64,000 nt of DNA from Legionella sheltonii (GCF_026191355.1 NZ_JAPHOQ010000007.1:1-64000); one strand, 5' to 3'. Positions 40,822-51,222 are shown, numbered from the stretch's first letter. Made by a program: numbers and translations. Notes: generated by a model not told the origin, from the sequence alone.

Positions 40822-41682
40822 CTAAACGTCCGCCTTACCAATCATGGTGATCATATGCAACGCTTGATTTGTTTCATCTACATCATGCGTTCTTATGATA
40901 CTCGCACCTTTCAATGCTGCATAAACTGCGACCGCTATACTTCCTATCAACCGCTCACCCACCTCTTTAGCAAGTACTGCCCCAATTGTGCTTTTACGTG
41001 AAACCCCTAAAAGCAGCGGCATTGCAAATGTTGCAAAGCTATCAAGATTTTTGACTAAGAGCAAATTATCTTGTACTTGTTTTCCAAATCCAAAGCCTGG
41101 ATCTAGGATTATATTTCTTTTTTTGATCCCCACACGCTCACACTCAGCAATACGTTCTGAAAAAAACTGCGTCACTTCTGTAAGCACACCATGTGGATAA
41201 TAGGGCTGGTGTTGCATATTGTGAGGCTCTCCTTGCATGTGCATCAAGCAAACTGGAACTGCAAGTTTCGCAGCCATTTCAAGCGCTCCTTGACTACGTA
41301 AAGCATAAACATCATTAATTAGGTTAGCGCCCGCGGATACTGCAGCCTCCATTACTTCGGGTTTATTTGTATCAATTGAGATGCAAACATCTGAATGAGC
41401 ACGGATTTGTTCGATAACAGGAATAACACGCTTTAATTCAGCATCTATTGGAACAGACTGCGCTCCAGGTCGAGTAGATTGTCCCCCAATATCAATTAAA
41501 TCAGCTCCCTGGCTAATTAAGTGAAATGCATGCTCACAAGCCCTGCCCATGGATAAAAATTTGCCTCCATCAGAAAAAGAGTCTGGAGTGACATTTAATA
41601 TACCCATAATAAGTGGTTTTTCTGGGGAATTTTTTAAAATAGGTTGGCGTTCAAGCCAACCTGAAAATTGCTTTATGTTCAC
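40822..41682 (-). CDS. folP: Dihydropteroate synthase
   Basis: Joins p-aminobenzoate to hydroxymethyl-dihydropterin pyrophosphate; the sulfonamide target. The 286-residue TIM-barrel protein has [60 protein letters not shown] and the phosphate-binding end SIIRTHDV. The start is a GTG. The order ftsH-folP-glmM is the conserved gammaproteobacterial one. Confidence 0.97.
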   Translation of the reverse strand: MNIKQFSGWLERQPILKNSPEKPLIMGILNVTPDSFSDGGKFLSMGRACEHAFHLISQGADLIDIGGQSTRPGAQSVPIDAELKRVIPVIEQIRAHSDVCISIDTNKPEVMEAAVSAGANLINDVYALRSQGALEMAAKLAVPVCLMHMQGEPHNMQHQPYYPHGVLTEVTQFFSERIAECERVGIKKRNIILDPGFGFGKQVQDNLLLVKNLDSFATFAMPLLLGVSRKSTIGAVLAKEVGERLIGSIAVAVYAALKGASIIRTHDVDETNQALHMITMIGKADV

Positions 41683-41703
41683 CTGCTTCTCTCACTAATA
41701 GTA

Positions 41704-43623
41704 TCAGTGCTCTTCAGCAGGATTTACAATGACTTCATGCTCTGATGGTTTTTCTGGCGAGTTATTTACCACTTCGGCACCATCTAAAGGTTTTGATGAA
41801 CCCCAATCTTCCGGAGGAGAAGGCTCTTTACCGGACATAATCTCTTGTATTTGCTTGAAGTCTATAGTTTCGTATTTAATTAGGCTTTGAGCCATTAAGT
41901 GCAATTTATCCATATTCGAAACCAGAATTTCCTTGGCACGCTTATAATTTCTATCAATGATTGCACGTACTTCATCATCAATTTGTTGCGCCGTTCTATC
42001 TGACATTTCCTTATGTTTATTCATTGAGCGACCTAAAAATACTTCTTCTTCTTCTTCGCCAAAAGTAAGCGGCCCCAAAGTTGATAAGCCCCAAGTTGTG
42101 ACCATTTTACGCGCGATTTCAGTGGAACGCATAATGTCATTCGATGCACCGGTGGTCACGCTATCCACACCAAAGATAAGCTCTTCTGCAATTCGGCCAC
42201 CAAATAAACTGGATAATTGGCTTTCCAGACGTCGTTTACTGTGACTGTATCTATCTTGTTCTGGTAAGAACATCGTCACACCCAGAGCACGGCCTCGTGG
42301 AATTATAGAGACTTTATAAACAGGATCATGCTCTGGGACACTTAAACCTACAATCGCATGACCTGCTTCATGGTAAGCAGTCAATTTTTTCTCATTATCA
42401 TCCATCACCATAGAGCGCCGTTCAGCCCCCATCATGATTTTATCTTTTGCTTTATCCAGCTCTATCATGCTGACTTTACGTTTATTAGCACGAGCGGCAA
42501 ATAAAGCGGCTTCGTTCACAAGATTGGCTAAATCTGCTCCTGAGAATCCTGGAGTACCTCGAGCAATCGCCATAATATCGACATTGCCATCAACTGGAAC
42601 CTTTTGCAAATGCACTCTTAATATTTGTTCCCGACCTCGAATATCCGGTAAAGGAACTACAACCTGGCGATCAAAGCGGCCTGGACGTAATAATGCAGGG
42701 TCCAAAACATCCGGACGGTTTGTTGCTGCAACAACAATAACCCCTTCACTGCCTTCAAAACCATCCATCTCAACCAGCAATTGGTTTAGCGTTTGTTCAC
42801 GTTCATCATGACCTCCGCCAAGACCAGCACCACGGTGGCGGCCTACGGCATCAATTTCATCAATGAAAATTATGCAGGGCGCGTGTTTTTTAGCTTGTTC
42901 AAACATATCACGAACACGAGATGCACCCACACCAACAAACATTTCAACAAAATCAGAACCTGAAATGGTAAAGAATGGTACCTTAGCTTCACCAGCAACA
43001 GCTCGGGCTAAAAGAGTTTTACCAGTTCCAGGAGAACCAACTAATAATACACCGCGCGGAATACGTCCACCCAGATTTTGGAATTTGGTCGGGTCGCGTA
43101 AAAAATCAACTAACTCTTTCACTTCTTCTTTCGCTTCGTCGACTCCAGCTACATCCGCAAAAGTTACTTTAACTTGATCTTCACCAAGCAAGCGTGCACG
43201 TGAACGGCCAAAAGACATTGCCCCTCGGCCACCCCCGCCTTGCATCTGGCGCATGAAAAAAACCCATACCCCAATTAAAAGCAGCATAGGGAACCAGTTG
43301 ATGAATAAATGGAGAAGGAAGCTTTCTTGTTGCTTTTCTTGGCCACTTACATCGACTTTGCTTTTCAATAATTCACCAAGCAAAGCGTTATCTTGCATCG
43401 GCATGTATGTAACAAAACGTTTGTTATTTTTCGTCATCCCTTTGATGATTTTATCATCCTCAATGGTGACTGAGTTAACCATACCTTGATCGACTTCTTT
43501 CAAAAACTGGCTGTAAGAGAGTTTCTCAGCGACCGAGTTTCGAGGGCCGAAATTACTGAAAACTGAAACAAGCACAATTGCTATAATCAGCCATAAAAAT
43601 AAATTCTTAACCATGTCGTTCAA
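41704..43623 (-). CDS. ftsH: ATP-dependent zinc metalloprotease FtsH
   Basis: Membrane-anchored AAA protease that degrades membrane and regulatory proteins. The 639-residue protein has two N-terminal membrane helices (about 8-24 and 103-124), Walker A G196-T203, Walker [11 protein letters not shown], the SRH segment ([20 protein letters not shown], about 301-320) and the zinc site HEAGH (418-422). The TTG at 43623 has GAGG 8 nt upstream; the ATG three codons later matches the usual family N-terminus (MVKNL), so the start is open between them. Confidence 0.97.
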   Translation of the reverse strand: MNDMVKNLFLWLIIAIVLVSVFSNFGPRNSVAEKLSYSQFLKEVDQGMVNSVTIEDDKIIKGMTKNNKRFVTYMPMQDNALLGELLKSKVDVSGQEKQQESFLLHLFINWFPMLLLIGVWVFFMRQMQGGGGRGAMSFGRSRARLLGEDQVKVTFADVAGVDEAKEEVKELVDFLRDPTKFQNLGGRIPRGVLLVGSPGTGKTLLARAVAGEAKVPFFTISGSDFVEMFVGVGASRVRDMFEQAKKHAPCIIFIDEIDAVGRHRGAGLGGGHDEREQTLNQLLVEMDGFEGSEGVIVVAATNRPDVLDPALLRPGRFDRQVVVPLPDIRGREQILRVHLQKVPVDGNVDIMAIARGTPGFSGADLANLVNEAALFAARANKRKVSMIELDKAKDKIMMGAERRSMVMDDNEKKLTAYHEAGHAIVGLSVPEHDPVYKVSIIPRGRALGVTMFLPEQDRYSHSKRRLESQLSSLFGGRIAEELIFGVDSVTTGASNDIMRSTEIARKMVTTWGLSTLGPLTFGEEEEEVFLGRSMNKHKEMSDRTAQQIDDEVRAIIDRNYKRAKEILVSNMDKLHLMAQSLIKYETIDFKQIQEIMSGKEPSPPEDWGSSKPLDGAEVVNNSPEKPSEHEVIVNPAEEH

Positions 43624-43689
43624 AGTATTAACCTCGTTAGTGACGTACAGCTTTATTTTATGATCGAATTCCTTTAGATCATAAAGTTA

Positions 43690-44310
43690 CTATAAATTGT
43701 ATCCCTTTGCCAGCAAATAGGTTTCTTTTGAGCGAGCTCGCGAAGCTGAAGGCTTCCGAATCACGACTTTCTCAAAAGAAGCTCTCGCCTGTTTTACTAA
43801 ATCATCAAAGCCAACTCCATGAAAGATTTTAATAAGCATGGACCCACCAGGCTTTAACATTTTTTCCGCAAAATCAAAAGCCAGTTCCACCAAATACATG
43901 GCCCGGGGAATATCAATTGCTGCGGAGCCACTCATATTTGGGGCCATATCTGATAATAACAAGTCAACACTGCGCTCTGGAATTAGATCCATCAGTTTTT
44001 GCAACACTTCATCTTCTCGAAAATCACCGAGAATAACATCGACATCAGGTAAAGCATCCATAGGCAATATATCCAAAGCGACGATGCGGCCGCGTCCTTG
44101 TAACCGTTCAGATACATACTGAGTCCACCCTCCAGGGGCCGCCCCTAGATCAACTACAGTCATCCCAGGTTTAAGCAAAGACTCTTTCTCGTCTACCTCT
44201 TTTAATTTGTATACTGCACGGCTACGATAGCCTTCTGCTTGTGCTTTTTTTACATAAACATCATCAAAGTGCTCTTGCAACCACCGTTTACTGCTTTTCG
44301 TACGCTTCAT
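43690..44310 (-). CDS. rlmE: 23S rRNA 2'-O-methyltransferase E (RlmE/FtsJ)
   Basis: Methylates U2552 in the A loop of 23S rRNA, a late step in 50S assembly. The 206-residue protein has the SAM site [17 protein letters not shown], the acidic DILPM, the catalytic aspartate in [11 protein letters not shown] and the lysine in SMLIKIFHG. It heads the minus-strand group with ftsH and is divergent from yhbY, a conserved arrangement. CATAAATTTATTTATG forms a small palindrome over the start codon. Confidence 0.97.
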   Translation of the reverse strand: MKRTKSSKRWLQEHFDDVYVKKAQAEGYRSRAVYKLKEVDEKESLLKPGMTVVDLGAAPGGWTQYVSERLQGRGRIVALDILPMDALPDVDVILGDFREDEVLQKLMDLIPERSVDLLLSDMAPNMSGSAAIDIPRAMYLVELAFDFAEKMLKPGGSMLIKIFHGVGFDDLVKQARASFEKVVIRKPSASRARSKETYLLAKGYNL

Positions 44311-44450
44311 AAATTTATTTATGAGTATCAGTTAAATCTATGATACTGAATTTCACTACCTTTTCCCAGCAAAACGTGCAATAATTTGCCATTTTATCAA
44401 TCAACCTCCAAAATAATTGAATTATTGGAGGGTATTAAGGAAACGTTACA

Positions 44451-44726
44451 GTGGATACTGCACTCAAAAAAGCGCTTAAAGCCCAAGCACATCACTTAAA
44501 ACCTGTCGTACTTCTTGGAGCCAAAGGATTAACTGAAGCAGTGATTGCAGAAACAGATGTTGCATTGCTTTCGCACGAATTAATTAAGGTAAAAATTAAC
44601 GGCGCAGAAAAAGAAGACCGACTGATTATGGCCGGTGAGCTATGCCAGCAACTGCATGCAGAACTGATACAAATTATAGGTAATACCGTGATTATGTACC
44701 GTAAAAATGAAGAGAAACATAAGTGA
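44451..44726 (+). CDS. yhbY: YhbY/CRM-domain RNA-binding protein
   Basis: A 91-residue single CRM-domain protein that associates with pre-50S particles. It shows KKALKAQAHHLKPVVLLGAKGLTEAVIAE with the GxxG-type loop, and HELIKVKINGAEKEDR. The start is a GTG with AAGGAA upstream. The divergent yhbY-rlmE pair groups two 50S-assembly factors. Confidence 0.95.
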   Translation: MDTALKKALKAQAHHLKPVVLLGAKGLTEAVIAETDVALLSHELIKVKINGAEKEDRLIMAGELCQQLHAELIQIIGNTVIMYRKNEEKHK

Positions 44727-44853
44727 CAGAACTGCGAGTATTGTATACACTAGATTATTGTTTAGCAAAACACATATTCCCTTCAAAATCCAATCCCTAA
44801 ATTAATTGTGAAAGGTGCGGGCAAATAAGGGTTATTAAATTATCGTATGGCCT

Positions 44854-45411
44854 ATGATATTAAAATACATTCCAAATGCTCTGACTTTATTACGTCTCCT
44901 ATTAATTGGGCCTTTTATATTTTATTTATACCATCATGAGTACACGATTGCTTTTTATTTATTTATATTTGCTGGATTAAGTGATGGTTTGGATGGCTTT
45001 TTAGCCCGAAGTTTTAACTGGCAAAGTTTTTTTGGTTCGTTCATTGATCCGCTCGCTGATAAATTATTAATTGCCACCAGCTTCATCTCTTTAGCCTTAA
45101 TTGGCGTTTTGCCTTGGTGGCTAGTCATTTTAGTTTTCTTCAGAGATTTGACAATTTCCTTAGGGGTCCTGGCTTGGTATCAATTTATTCGCCGCAAACT
45201 GGACTTTCAACCCACATTACTCAGTAAGATTAATACAGCATTACAATTAACGCTTGTTACCTCGTGTTTATTTGAATTAGCTTATTTTGAATTTCCTCCC
45301 TACCTCCTTAATGTCTTGATCCTATTAACGACGTTTACTACAGCCATTACATATATTGATTATATCTGGACATGGGGCAGAAAAGCTTGGCCCAAAAAAG
45401 AACCATCATAA
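44854..45411 (+). CDS. CDP-alcohol phosphatidyltransferase family protein
   Basis: An integral membrane enzyme of 185 residues that transfers a phosphatidyl group from CDP-diacylglycerol to an alcohol. The full CDP-OH-P motif DGLDGFLARSFNWQSFFGSF then IDPLAD is present (D-G-x2-D-G-x2-A-R ... G-x3-D-x3-D), with five or six helices. It is shorter and more divergent than a typical PgsA, and the head group is unknown. The TAA overlaps the next ATG (TAATG), so translation is coupled to the Hda-like gene. Confidence 0.88.
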   Translation: MILKYIPNALTLLRLLLIGPFIFYLYHHEYTIAFYLFIFAGLSDGLDGFLARSFNWQSFFGSFIDPLADKLLIATSFISLALIGVLPWWLVILVFFRDLTISLGVLAWYQFIRRKLDFQPTLLSKINTALQLTLVTSCLFELAYFEFPPYLLNVLILLTTFTTAITYIDYIWTWGRKAWPKKEPS

Positions 45412-46103
45412 TGAATAAGCAATTAGCACTGGCTATAAAATTAAATGATGAATCAACCCTGGCTGATTTCAATTGGGGTTCGAATAAACTCCTGCAGCAA
45501 CAATTGCATAACATGCTCACGCATAGAGAAGATCGGTTGCTTTATCTGTGGGGCAATAAAGGTAGTGGAAAAACTCACTTATTGCAGGCATGTTGTCAAG
45601 CCGTTAATTCCACTCAAACCGCCATCTATCTCCCTTTGACTCTTCTTAAAGAATGGGGACCGCAAACCATAGAAGGTGTGGAAGAACAAGAATTAATCTG
45701 TATCGATGATATAGACATGATTGCCAAAAATCCTGAATGGGAAGAAGCTTTATTCCATTTATACAATAAAATCAAAGATATGGAAAAAAGTACTTTAATC
45801 ATTTCGGGAAATCAATCACCAACCACAATCCCCATCCAGTTAGCTGACTTACGCTCTAGATTAAGCTGGGGGTTGGTCATCCAGTTAATGGAATTAAACG
45901 ATGAAGATAAAATTAATACCTTAAAACTGCATGCTTTAAAACGCGGATTTGATTTACCCAATAGTGTAGGGCAATTCCTCCTGAATCGGTGTTCGCGAAA
46001 CATGCATGATTTGCAAAATTTGCTTAATCGTTTGGATGATGCCTCACTTGCCGCGCAACGAAAAATAACCATTCCTTTTGTAAAAGATATCTTAAATATA
46101 TAA
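45411..46103 (+). CDS. hda: Hda-like DnaA-family AAA protein
   Basis: Hda with the sliding clamp stimulates ATP hydrolysis by DnaA and so prevents re-initiation. The 230-residue protein from the ATG at 45411 has an N-terminal segment MNKQLALAIKLNDESTLADF (the QLALAI part resembles a clamp-binding motif), a P loop GNKGSGKTHLLQ, ELICIDDIDMI and DLRSRLSWGL in place of the arginine-finger region, like the DnaA AAA domain without its DNA-binding domain. Pairing with a membrane lipid gene is also seen in other gammaproteobacteria. Confidence 0.9.
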   Translation: MNKQLALAIKLNDESTLADFNWGSNKLLQQQLHNMLTHREDRLLYLWGNKGSGKTHLLQACCQAVNSTQTAIYLPLTLLKEWGPQTIEGVEEQELICIDDIDMIAKNPEWEEALFHLYNKIKDMEKSTLIISGNQSPTTIPIQLADLRSRLSWGLVIQLMELNDEDKINTLKLHALKRGFDLPNSVGQFLLNRCSRNMHDLQNLLNRLDDASLAAQRKITIPFVKDILNI

Positions 46104-46162
46104 CTTCAAAAAGCAGACTAAATTCTAATGAGTGGATTGCTTGAACCGAATGTCAACAAGCT

Positions 46163-47392
46163 CTAGATGCAAAAACACAGGGTCTCATCTAAATTTTCCT
46201 GCTCACTGAAATTAGACGGTAATAAATCCGGAGATTTAAGGAAGGAATAATAATTAGTGCTTGCTGTTATTTTAATGGCTGCCCGTTCCACCGTAGGCTC
46301 ATCCTCGCTAACGCCAACACGGTCCCCTAACTGAGCCAGTCTATTTGCTAATCTGGATGCGTTAATTATTTTTTTCTCTAAATTGGCGAGCTTTTTTGTT
46401 TCCTTTATTATCAAATCCTGATCACATAATTTCTGCACATTTTCTTCATTCAGGCCAAACCAGCTGCTCATTAACTTATTTAGTCCAGGACGCTCAACAT
46501 ACCAATAAAGACTTAATGCGGCTATTCCAACTAGAGTACTAAAAATAATTACCGGCCAAAAAGTCTGAATTATTGAAGTGACAAAGAGACTGGATATGAA
46601 AAGTGCTACTGATTGGCCTGCAAAAAAACCGCCGCCCAAAAAAAGGACTGCGGACGCTCCTGAAATTAGAGTCTTGGCCATTTGCATGTCATCACTATGA
46701 AGCGCCTGATCAAATTGCTTACTGGCCTCTGTCAGCGATTTAAAACGTGTTTGCAACATGGATATTATTTTTTCTAATTGTTGTAAATCACTTGGAGACA
46801 ACTCTGAAAAATCGTATCTCTCGATTTTTTTTCTGATGGATTTAATCAACTGCAATTGCGACAAGTAGGCATCTAATAATTTATAAGCTTCGCTAAGCTT
46901 AACTCCCAAGGCATTTGATACTTTGACTAAATCAAACCCACAAAAAACGATTACAGAAAGAAATGAAAATACAAATCCAGCAGCAAGAATCACTGACGAG
47001 GACAACTCGAAAACGCTCAACATGGTAACGATACCATCAAATCCCTGACAAGCAGCGACCAAAATACCTGCCGCGGTAAGTAATGCAAACTTGATTTTGT
47101 CTGTCACCGACTCGTCTTTATCTTCTTTGGGCAATTTGATGTCATCCCCTTTCATAGCTGCAAATAAATCGTTCAACAGCTCCTTTCTTAGGGAGACCAT
47201 AATAAATTCGATTTTTTGTTGCTCTGCTTTTGACTTATTGGAATGACTTAATTGTTCTTTTTTTAACCAGCTTATCAACGTGGTCAGATCAACAGACGAC
47301 GTAATAGAAGGAAGTTCATCGCGTTGGACACCAGATGCTAACCAATACTTCCTTATCAATTTTTGAGAACGTAGGCCAATTAAGATGTTCAT
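46163..47392 (-). CDS. Hypothetical membrane/coiled-coil protein, CFCI terminus
   Basis: No family recognised. From the ATG at 47392 it has 409 residues; a TTG 11 codons earlier is possible. Layout: basic helical N-terminal domain, a membrane pair (about 100-122 and 127-152), a helical/coiled-coil stretch rich in Lys/Glu/Gln (about 175-240), a second membrane pair (about 245-270 and 275-300), then a soluble C-terminal domain. The tail is acidic (SEQENLDET) and ends CFCI, a CaaX-like sequence. Acidic tails and CaaX boxes occur in Dot/Icm effectors of Legionella, so translocation to the host is a hypothesis. Confidence 0.75.
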   Translation of the reverse strand: MNILIGLRSQKLIRKYWLASGVQRDELPSITSSVDLTTLISWLKKEQLSHSNKSKAEQQKIEFIMVSLRKELLNDLFAAMKGDDIKLPKEDKDESVTDKIKFALLTAAGILVAACQGFDGIVTMLSVFELSSSVILAAGFVFSFLSVIVFCGFDLVKVSNALGVKLSEAYKLLDAYLSQLQLIKSIRKKIERYDFSELSPSDLQQLEKIISMLQTRFKSLTEASKQFDQALHSDDMQMAKTLISGASAVLFLGGGFFAGQSVALFISSLFVTSIIQTFWPVIIFSTLVGIAALSLYWYVERPGLNKLMSSWFGLNEENVQKLCDQDLIIKETKKLANLEKKIINASRLANRLAQLGDRVGVSEDEPTVERAAIKITASTNYYSFLKSPDLLPSNFSEQENLDETLCFCI

Positions 47393-47767
47393 TTCTTTCT
47401 CATTATCGCAGTTGGGTGAAGACAAACTCAGTGCTTTAAAAAATCTTGTCTACGTCCCGTGCCTTGTTCCCATGAGCCAGTGATGTTGAATTATTCTTGG
47501 ATTCCGAGGACTGGCCACAGAACGTAGAAGTGGAATAAGCTTAACGATCCTCAGTTTAATGGCAGTAAACGATAGCCCCAGGGTCTAATATGGAATCTGG
47601 ACGTTACCACGCTTCACCTCGATTACAATTTTTCAACTTTATTACCTAGTACTGCACAATAGTACAATAGAATCCATCCATATGAACACAGTTTATCCAA
47701 TTTATCTTAAAAACTCCTTGATAAATATGGGGTTCTCAGCAATAAGATTGCAAATTATACAACTTTT
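47393..47767. other. Intergenic region without recognised gene
   Basis: A divergent gap between two accessory genes. I saw no ORF with plausible composition, tRNA or strong hairpin; only a small inverted pair around 47649-47667 (GTACT...AGTAC). It presumably holds the promoter of the minus-strand gene. Its right end leads into the promoter at 47768. Confidence 0.5.
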
Positions 47768-47796
47768 TTGATTAACATATGAGCATGCAGCATAAT
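47768..47796 (+). promoter_or_regulatory. Sigma-70-type promoter of the lipoprotein gene
   Basis: TTGATT, 17-nt spacer, CATAAT, 31 bp before the lipoprotein start. Both boxes match the consensus in 4-5 of 6 positions with ideal spacing. Confidence 0.65.
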
Positions 47797-47827
47797 TAAT
47801 GTACGAACATTGACTAAGGAAGCGAAC

Positions 47828-48112
47828 ATGAAAAAACTTGTTATCGCAGCACTAGTGTTTGTACCTTCACTCCTATTAAGTGGTTGTTATGTTTCCACTT
47901 ATCCCGGAGGCTACTATTATTCTGGCTATTATCCAAGTTACTACTCAAGCTACTATTATCCAAGTGGTGGTTACTACTATTCTGGCTGGGGTCATCGAGG
48001 AAACTGGGGTTATTGGGGTGGTCGTGGCTGGTATGGTGGTCACGGTTGGCACGGTGGTGGCTGGCATGGCGGCTGGCATGGTTGGCACGGCGGCCACGGC
48101 CACTGGAGATAA
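47828..48112 (+). CDS. Small Tyr/Gly/Trp/His-rich lipoprotein
   Basis: A 94-residue protein from the ATG at 47828 (AAGGAAG upstream). The signal peptide ends in the lipobox LLSGC with C20 as lipidation site. The mature part has two low-complexity blocks: Tyr/Ser/Gly/Pro (YYYSGYYPSYYSS) then Gly/Trp/His (WHGGGWHGGWHGWHGGHGH). No family function is known to me. The histidines could bind metal, and the aromatic blocks could pack at the envelope surface; both are guesses. The reading frame is confirmed by the lipobox; two overlapping frames are artefacts of the repeats. Confidence 0.88.
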   Translation: MKKLVIAALVFVPSLLLSGCYVSTYPGGYYYSGYYPSYYSSYYYPSGGYYYSGWGHRGNWGYWGGRGWYGGHGWHGGGWHGGWHGWHGGHGHWR

Positions 48113-48122
48113 TATTAAATCA

Positions 48123-48156
48123 GTTAACCTAAATTCGCGAGTGAATTTAGGTTAAC
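48123..48156. terminator. Hairpin between convergent genes
   Basis: Perfect 14-bp arms GTTAACCTAAATTC/GAATTTAGGTTAAC around the loop GCGAGT, 10 bp after the lipoprotein stop. It can serve the lipoprotein and, from the other side, the peptide transporter. No T tract. Confidence 0.7.
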
Positions 48157-48232
48157 ATTATTCTGCCAAATTGGGACCTTGATTAAAATCATGGTGCTAG
48201 TCTGTAATTATTTGTTCATGAAATGACTCAAC

Positions 48233-49741
48233 TCATGGTTCTACCATAAAGCACTTAGACACAGAGAACTCTACTTGTTGTGCTTCTTGGTGTAAGTCTG
48301 TCTTTTTCACCGCAATATAGCGACTTAATCGCGGCGATAATAACCACATCAGCAACGCAATAATTAAGGTGACAAGACCAATATAGGCAAATACATGGGT
48401 ATAAATCATCAATGAGTCTACCCCAGGTTTAATGTGTTCGGGAAGTGCTGTGTAAGAAGCGACGGTAGCGCCAATAAATCCTGCTATCGCGGAAGTTAAA
48501 AACCACATCCCCATCACAAAACCGACGATTTGCGTGGGTACTAATTCTGCAACCATCGCGACACCCAGTGCAGATACCAGCAATTCACCAAGACTTTGAA
48601 ACAAATAACTTATGATTAACCACCAAGAAGAAACCATGCCCTGGTCTGTATAAAAATAACGTGCAAAAAAGAGCATTAAAAAGCTCACCCCGCACATGGT
48701 CATCCCTAAAGAAAATTTATAAGGAATAGAAAACTGGATGCCTTTCTTATTGAGCAGATCATAAAAATAGGCCAAAACAGGACTCATTAATACAATCCAG
48801 ATGGGATTTAATGCCTGAAAACTTTGTGCATCAATAGTGATACCAAAGAAAACGGGGATTACATTATGTACTGCAAATAAATTTAACGAAGTTGGCATCT
48901 GTTGATATAAAGTAAAGAATATGATTGCTTCCAACATCAAGGCCAAGGCGACCAGCATGCGTCTCCGGACAATTTTACTTTCTTTACGAGTCATAAAAAG
49001 ATAATAAGCAATGACCGCAATGGTAATAAACCAAAATAAATTTTTAGCCAGCATCACATGTTGTAATAAATAAGCAGAACAGTCAGTAAGAATGAATATC
49101 CCAATTAATATCATCAGCCATTGAGAAAAGGATATTTTCCGTTTGTCAGCATCTGTATTGATGTGCTCAATAAATTGACGTTGCAGCCAATAGTTAGCCA
49201 ATCCAATTAACAAACCGATTGCACTCATCAAATAAGCATAGGAATAGCCATAGCGACTCGCTATGGCTGGGCCTGCAAATAACGCAATCATACTGCCTAA
49301 GTTGATGGCCATATAGTATAGGGTAAAGCCGCCATGCAAGCGGGGATCATTTTCTTGATAACACTTTGCCAGCAAATTCGATGGATTTGCTTTAAATAAG
49401 CCATTGCCAACACAAATTAGACCCAGCGCAAAGAAAACATGGGCTTTATCAGTAATCGCTAAAGAAAAATAACCTGCAGCCAAAACAATAAGACCAAGAA
49501 CGATGGTGCGCTTGGTACCTAATAGCCTATCGCCCAAATAGCCGCCGACAACCACCATACCGTAAACTAATGCTGAATAAGCACCGAACGTATAATAAGA
49601 AATCGTATCGCTGTAACCCAAGTAACGAATAAAAAATAAAGTCAAAATCCCTTGTACAGTATAAAACCCAAACCGCTCCCATAACTCCAACATAAAAATC
49701 ATGTGGAATGCACGAGGTTGCTCGCGAAGTATATTCACCAT
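48233..49741 (-). CDS. POT/PTR-family proton-dependent peptide transporter
   Basis: A 502-residue inner membrane symporter for di- and tripeptides. The proton-coupling motif ExxERFxxY is present (E19, E22, R23, Y27 in ELWERFGFY), with GGYLGDRLLGTKRTIVLG after helix 2 and the PTR2 segment FTLYYMAINLGS. It has 12-14 hydrophobic helices. Homologues include Escherichia coli DtpA. It suits an organism that lives on amino acids and peptides, and lies near pepN. Confidence 0.93.
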   Translation of the reverse strand: MVNILREQPRAFHMIFMLELWERFGFYTVQGILTLFFIRYLGYSDTISYYTFGAYSALVYGMVVVGGYLGDRLLGTKRTIVLGLIVLAAGYFSLAITDKAHVFFALGLICVGNGLFKANPSNLLAKCYQENDPRLHGGFTLYYMAINLGSMIALFAGPAIASRYGYSYAYLMSAIGLLIGLANYWLQRQFIEHINTDADKRKISFSQWLMILIGIFILTDCSAYLLQHVMLAKNLFWFITIAVIAYYLFMTRKESKIVRRRMLVALALMLEAIIFFTLYQQMPTSLNLFAVHNVIPVFFGITIDAQSFQALNPIWIVLMSPVLAYFYDLLNKKGIQFSIPYKFSLGMTMCGVSFLMLFFARYFYTDQGMVSSWWLIISYLFQSLGELLVSALGVAMVAELVPTQIVGFVMGMWFLTSAIAGFIGATVASYTALPEHIKPGVDSLMIYTHVFAYIGLVTLIIALLMWLLSPRLSRYIAVKKTDLHQEAQQVEFSVSKCFMVEP

Positions 49742-49866
49742 GAGTTTTCTTCCTTTGAGGGGTATGTTTTTAAATTAAAGGAGTTTTTAATTTTTTGCAA
49801 TGCGCTTTAGTCTAAAAAAATAGATAAACAAAAATACATCAATGTAATGGTTATCGGTTGAAAAAG

Positions 49867-51138
49867 TTAAGACAAGCCATTCATATTGGGTTGATACCCA
49901 CTGATGATTGAAGGGTCAGCAGCGTTCTTTCTAGTCTGAAATAGTGGTGCTGTACTCGTTAATGAATAATCGATATCTCGGGGCGGCGCTATTTTTAAAA
50001 TATCATGTGCATTTTCTTTGCTGCCCCAAAAACGCTCTAACATCACATCCGTTGAAAGTTCATGATCAAGGTCATACGTATCAGCGTGCTCACTTTTTGC
50101 TGCATTGGAGTTGAACGTACTAGGAATCCATCCACTTATAAATTGCGACAACGGTATTGCCAAACGAACCACAACAAAGGCAAGTGAAATAGCGGATACT
50201 GCGGTTAGTATTCCTAAACCTGCTAGCGGGGAAAATAGAGAGACAATCAAACCAATCAAGCCCAGTGCAGATAAACTAAAAGCAACGCTTTTAGTCATTA
50301 CTTGCATCAAATTGGCATTCTCTAGTTTATTATTTAAATCGAATTCTTTTAACTTAAGTTCAAGTAAGTGTTTTTTTTGTGCCGCAAAAGCTTCTTGAAG
50401 CACTCCAATTTCAGTACATAGCGAAATCAACTCAGACTTAGTACCCACTTCTTTTAATGCAATTGTCAATCCGACTGCCTTCCTCTGAATCTCTTCCATT
50501 TCAATTTCAGCACTGGCAAGCAATTTTCTAATTGCCCTTATTTCTTTACTTACTTGATAGTATTCATGAAGGGTCTTCGCCAATAAAAACAAACTCAAAG
50601 CTAAGGAGATTGAAACTGTTGTAAAGGCAATGCCTACGGCTATGGCAGGGACAGCAATCGACGTGATGGCCAGGGCAAACAATACCCCAGAAATAAACCA
50701 CTTCGCATTATTCTCCCGGGTTACCGGAATTTTTGTATTGAGCAGATAACAGGAAAGATAAATAAAAGGAATAAGTAGAAAATCTAATACAGCTACAATA
50801 ATTGAGCCGGCACTCAATCCGCTAGTCAGTGATTCTGTAGGTGGAATATTCTGAAAGGTTCTAGCGGAAGAACCAATCTGCATCATTGCTTTGCTTGAAT
50901 CACCTGTAGCTTTGATAATCTGTGAGATCAATACTACTTTTTTTGAGACTTTGTCAGAGTCGAACTTAGAAATCGAAAGTTCTGCATCATAATCGATTGA
51001 GCGCTGTATCTCCTTAAGAATTACAGCTGCTTCATGTATCGTATTCGCAATCTCAGACTCTATCATGATTAGTAATAGCTCATTTTGATGAAAAGATATA
51101 ATATCCGATTTCGCTGCACTTGTGTAAATTTTTTTCAC
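49867..51138 (-). CDS. Hypothetical membrane/coiled-coil protein, 423 aa
   Basis: No family recognised. The start is a GTG at 51138 or, from family-blind reading, the ATG at residue 25. Layout: amphipathic helical N-terminus (about 25-95), a membrane pair (110-133 and 148-188), a long coiled coil (190-277; heptad-like Leu/Ile/Glu/Lys), a third hydrophobic region able to form two helices (284-330), then a polar 90-residue tail with Asn/Ser/Asp. The plan resembles the protein at 46163 although the sequences do not clearly align. Such proteins are frequent among putative Legionella effectors, but the C-terminus here is not acidic. Confidence 0.72.
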   Translation of the reverse strand: MKKIYTSAAKSDIISFHQNELLLIMIESEIANTIHEAAVILKEIQRSIDYDAELSISKFDSDKVSKKVVLISQIIKATGDSSKAMMQIGSSARTFQNIPPTESLTSGLSAGSIIVAVLDFLLIPFIYLSCYLLNTKIPVTRENNAKWFISGVLFALAITSIAVPAIAVGIAFTTVSISLALSLFLLAKTLHEYYQVSKEIRAIRKLLASAEIEMEEIQRKAVGLTIALKEVGTKSELISLCTEIGVLQEAFAAQKKHLLELKLKEFDLNNKLENANLMQVMTKSVAFSLSALGLIGLIVSLFSPLAGLGILTAVSAISLAFVVVRLAIPLSQFISGWIPSTFNSNAAKSEHADTYDLDHELSTDVMLERFWGSKENAHDILKIAPPRDIDYSLTSTAPLFQTRKNAADPSIISGYQPNMNGLS

Positions 51139-51222
51139 ACTAAAAATGAGAACTTGCTAATCTGGCGTAAGTTCAACTATATTTCAGATAGATACTAAAT
51201 AAATGCGATAAAAATAATCATT

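Noticed and set aside
47880..48155. Two overlapping frames on the lipoprotein gene
   Set aside because: Repeats keep all three frames open; only the frame with the lipobox and ribosome binding site is credible.
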